DNA of 12,635 nt from contig CAJOMB010000027.1 of NCBI GenBank assembly GCA_905235615.1, positions 1 through 12,635 of the forward strand. The letters run 5' to 3'. Positions 12,633 through 12,635 of this stretch are shown one piece after another. Both the position numbers and the translations under genes were made by a program. How positions within the stretch are numbered: the stretch's first letter is position 1; every line of letters begins with the position of its first letter. The DNA is from an uncultured Bacteroidales bacterium (GTDB lineage: Bacteria; Bacteroidota; Bacteroidia; Bacteroidales; UBA932). Under the pieces are notes generated by a model. That model ran no database searches and had not been told where the DNA came from. It worked only from the letters and a program-made list of their open reading frames with translations.

Positions 12633-12635
12633 GTA

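Overview
The window looks like chromosomal DNA of a moderately GC-rich member of the Bacteroidales; the genus cannot be fixed from sequence alone. Two things support this. Several genes are preceded by the Bacteroidetes-type promoter element TAnnTTTG, one with a TTTG -33 element at the canonical 19-bp spacing. The gene families also fit: DPP5-like S9 lipoprotein peptidase, lipoprotein-type lactonase, Bacteroidetes-style PdxA (TQGDxNGIxYE) and DUF6577-like sequence. No rRNA, tRNA, CRISPR array, insertion sequence or prophage gene was seen.

Layout. (1) 38-885, plus strand: dtd (D-aminoacyl-tRNA deacylase) and a YccF-family membrane protein. (2) 886-2395, an AT-richer accessory insert: the first 52 codons of a broken RhuM-family gene (900-1058), then, on the minus strand, a MNT/HepT toxin-antitoxin pair. 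The nucleotidyltransferase (1400-2170) carries an N-terminal DUF6577/AbiEi-like module and overlaps hepT (1063-1413) by 14 bp. Its promoter region (2177-2238) has a full Bacteroidetes promoter flanked by two dyads. (3) 2396-6878, plus strand: a DUF1653-TSCPD fusion protein, a GNAT acetyltransferase, a serine beta-lactamase-like hydrolase and recG, packed with gaps of 0-13 bp. (4) 6875-12536, minus strand, read as one tight run: rnhA, pdxA, a lipoprotein lactonase, a WYL-domain regulator and a DPP5-like S9 peptidase, with gaps of 3-6 bp and one 11-bp overlap. Regions 3 and 4 converge so tightly that the recG and S9 stop codons share bases.

How the genes work together. Most are housekeeping: tRNA proofreading (Dtd), R-loop and fork processing (RecG, RNase HI), vitamin B6 synthesis (PdxA) and envelope peptide turnover (the S9 lipoprotein). 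The part most likely to hold something little described is the 900-2240 insert. There a MNT/HepT module has an AbiE-type antitoxin-like domain fused to its nucleotidyltransferase, possible operators at its promoter, and the debris of a RhuM gene at its downstream edge. A second pattern is the same -7 element (TATCTTTGC) sitting 3-5 nt before the ATG of three separate genes, which predicts leaderless or nearly leaderless mRNAs.
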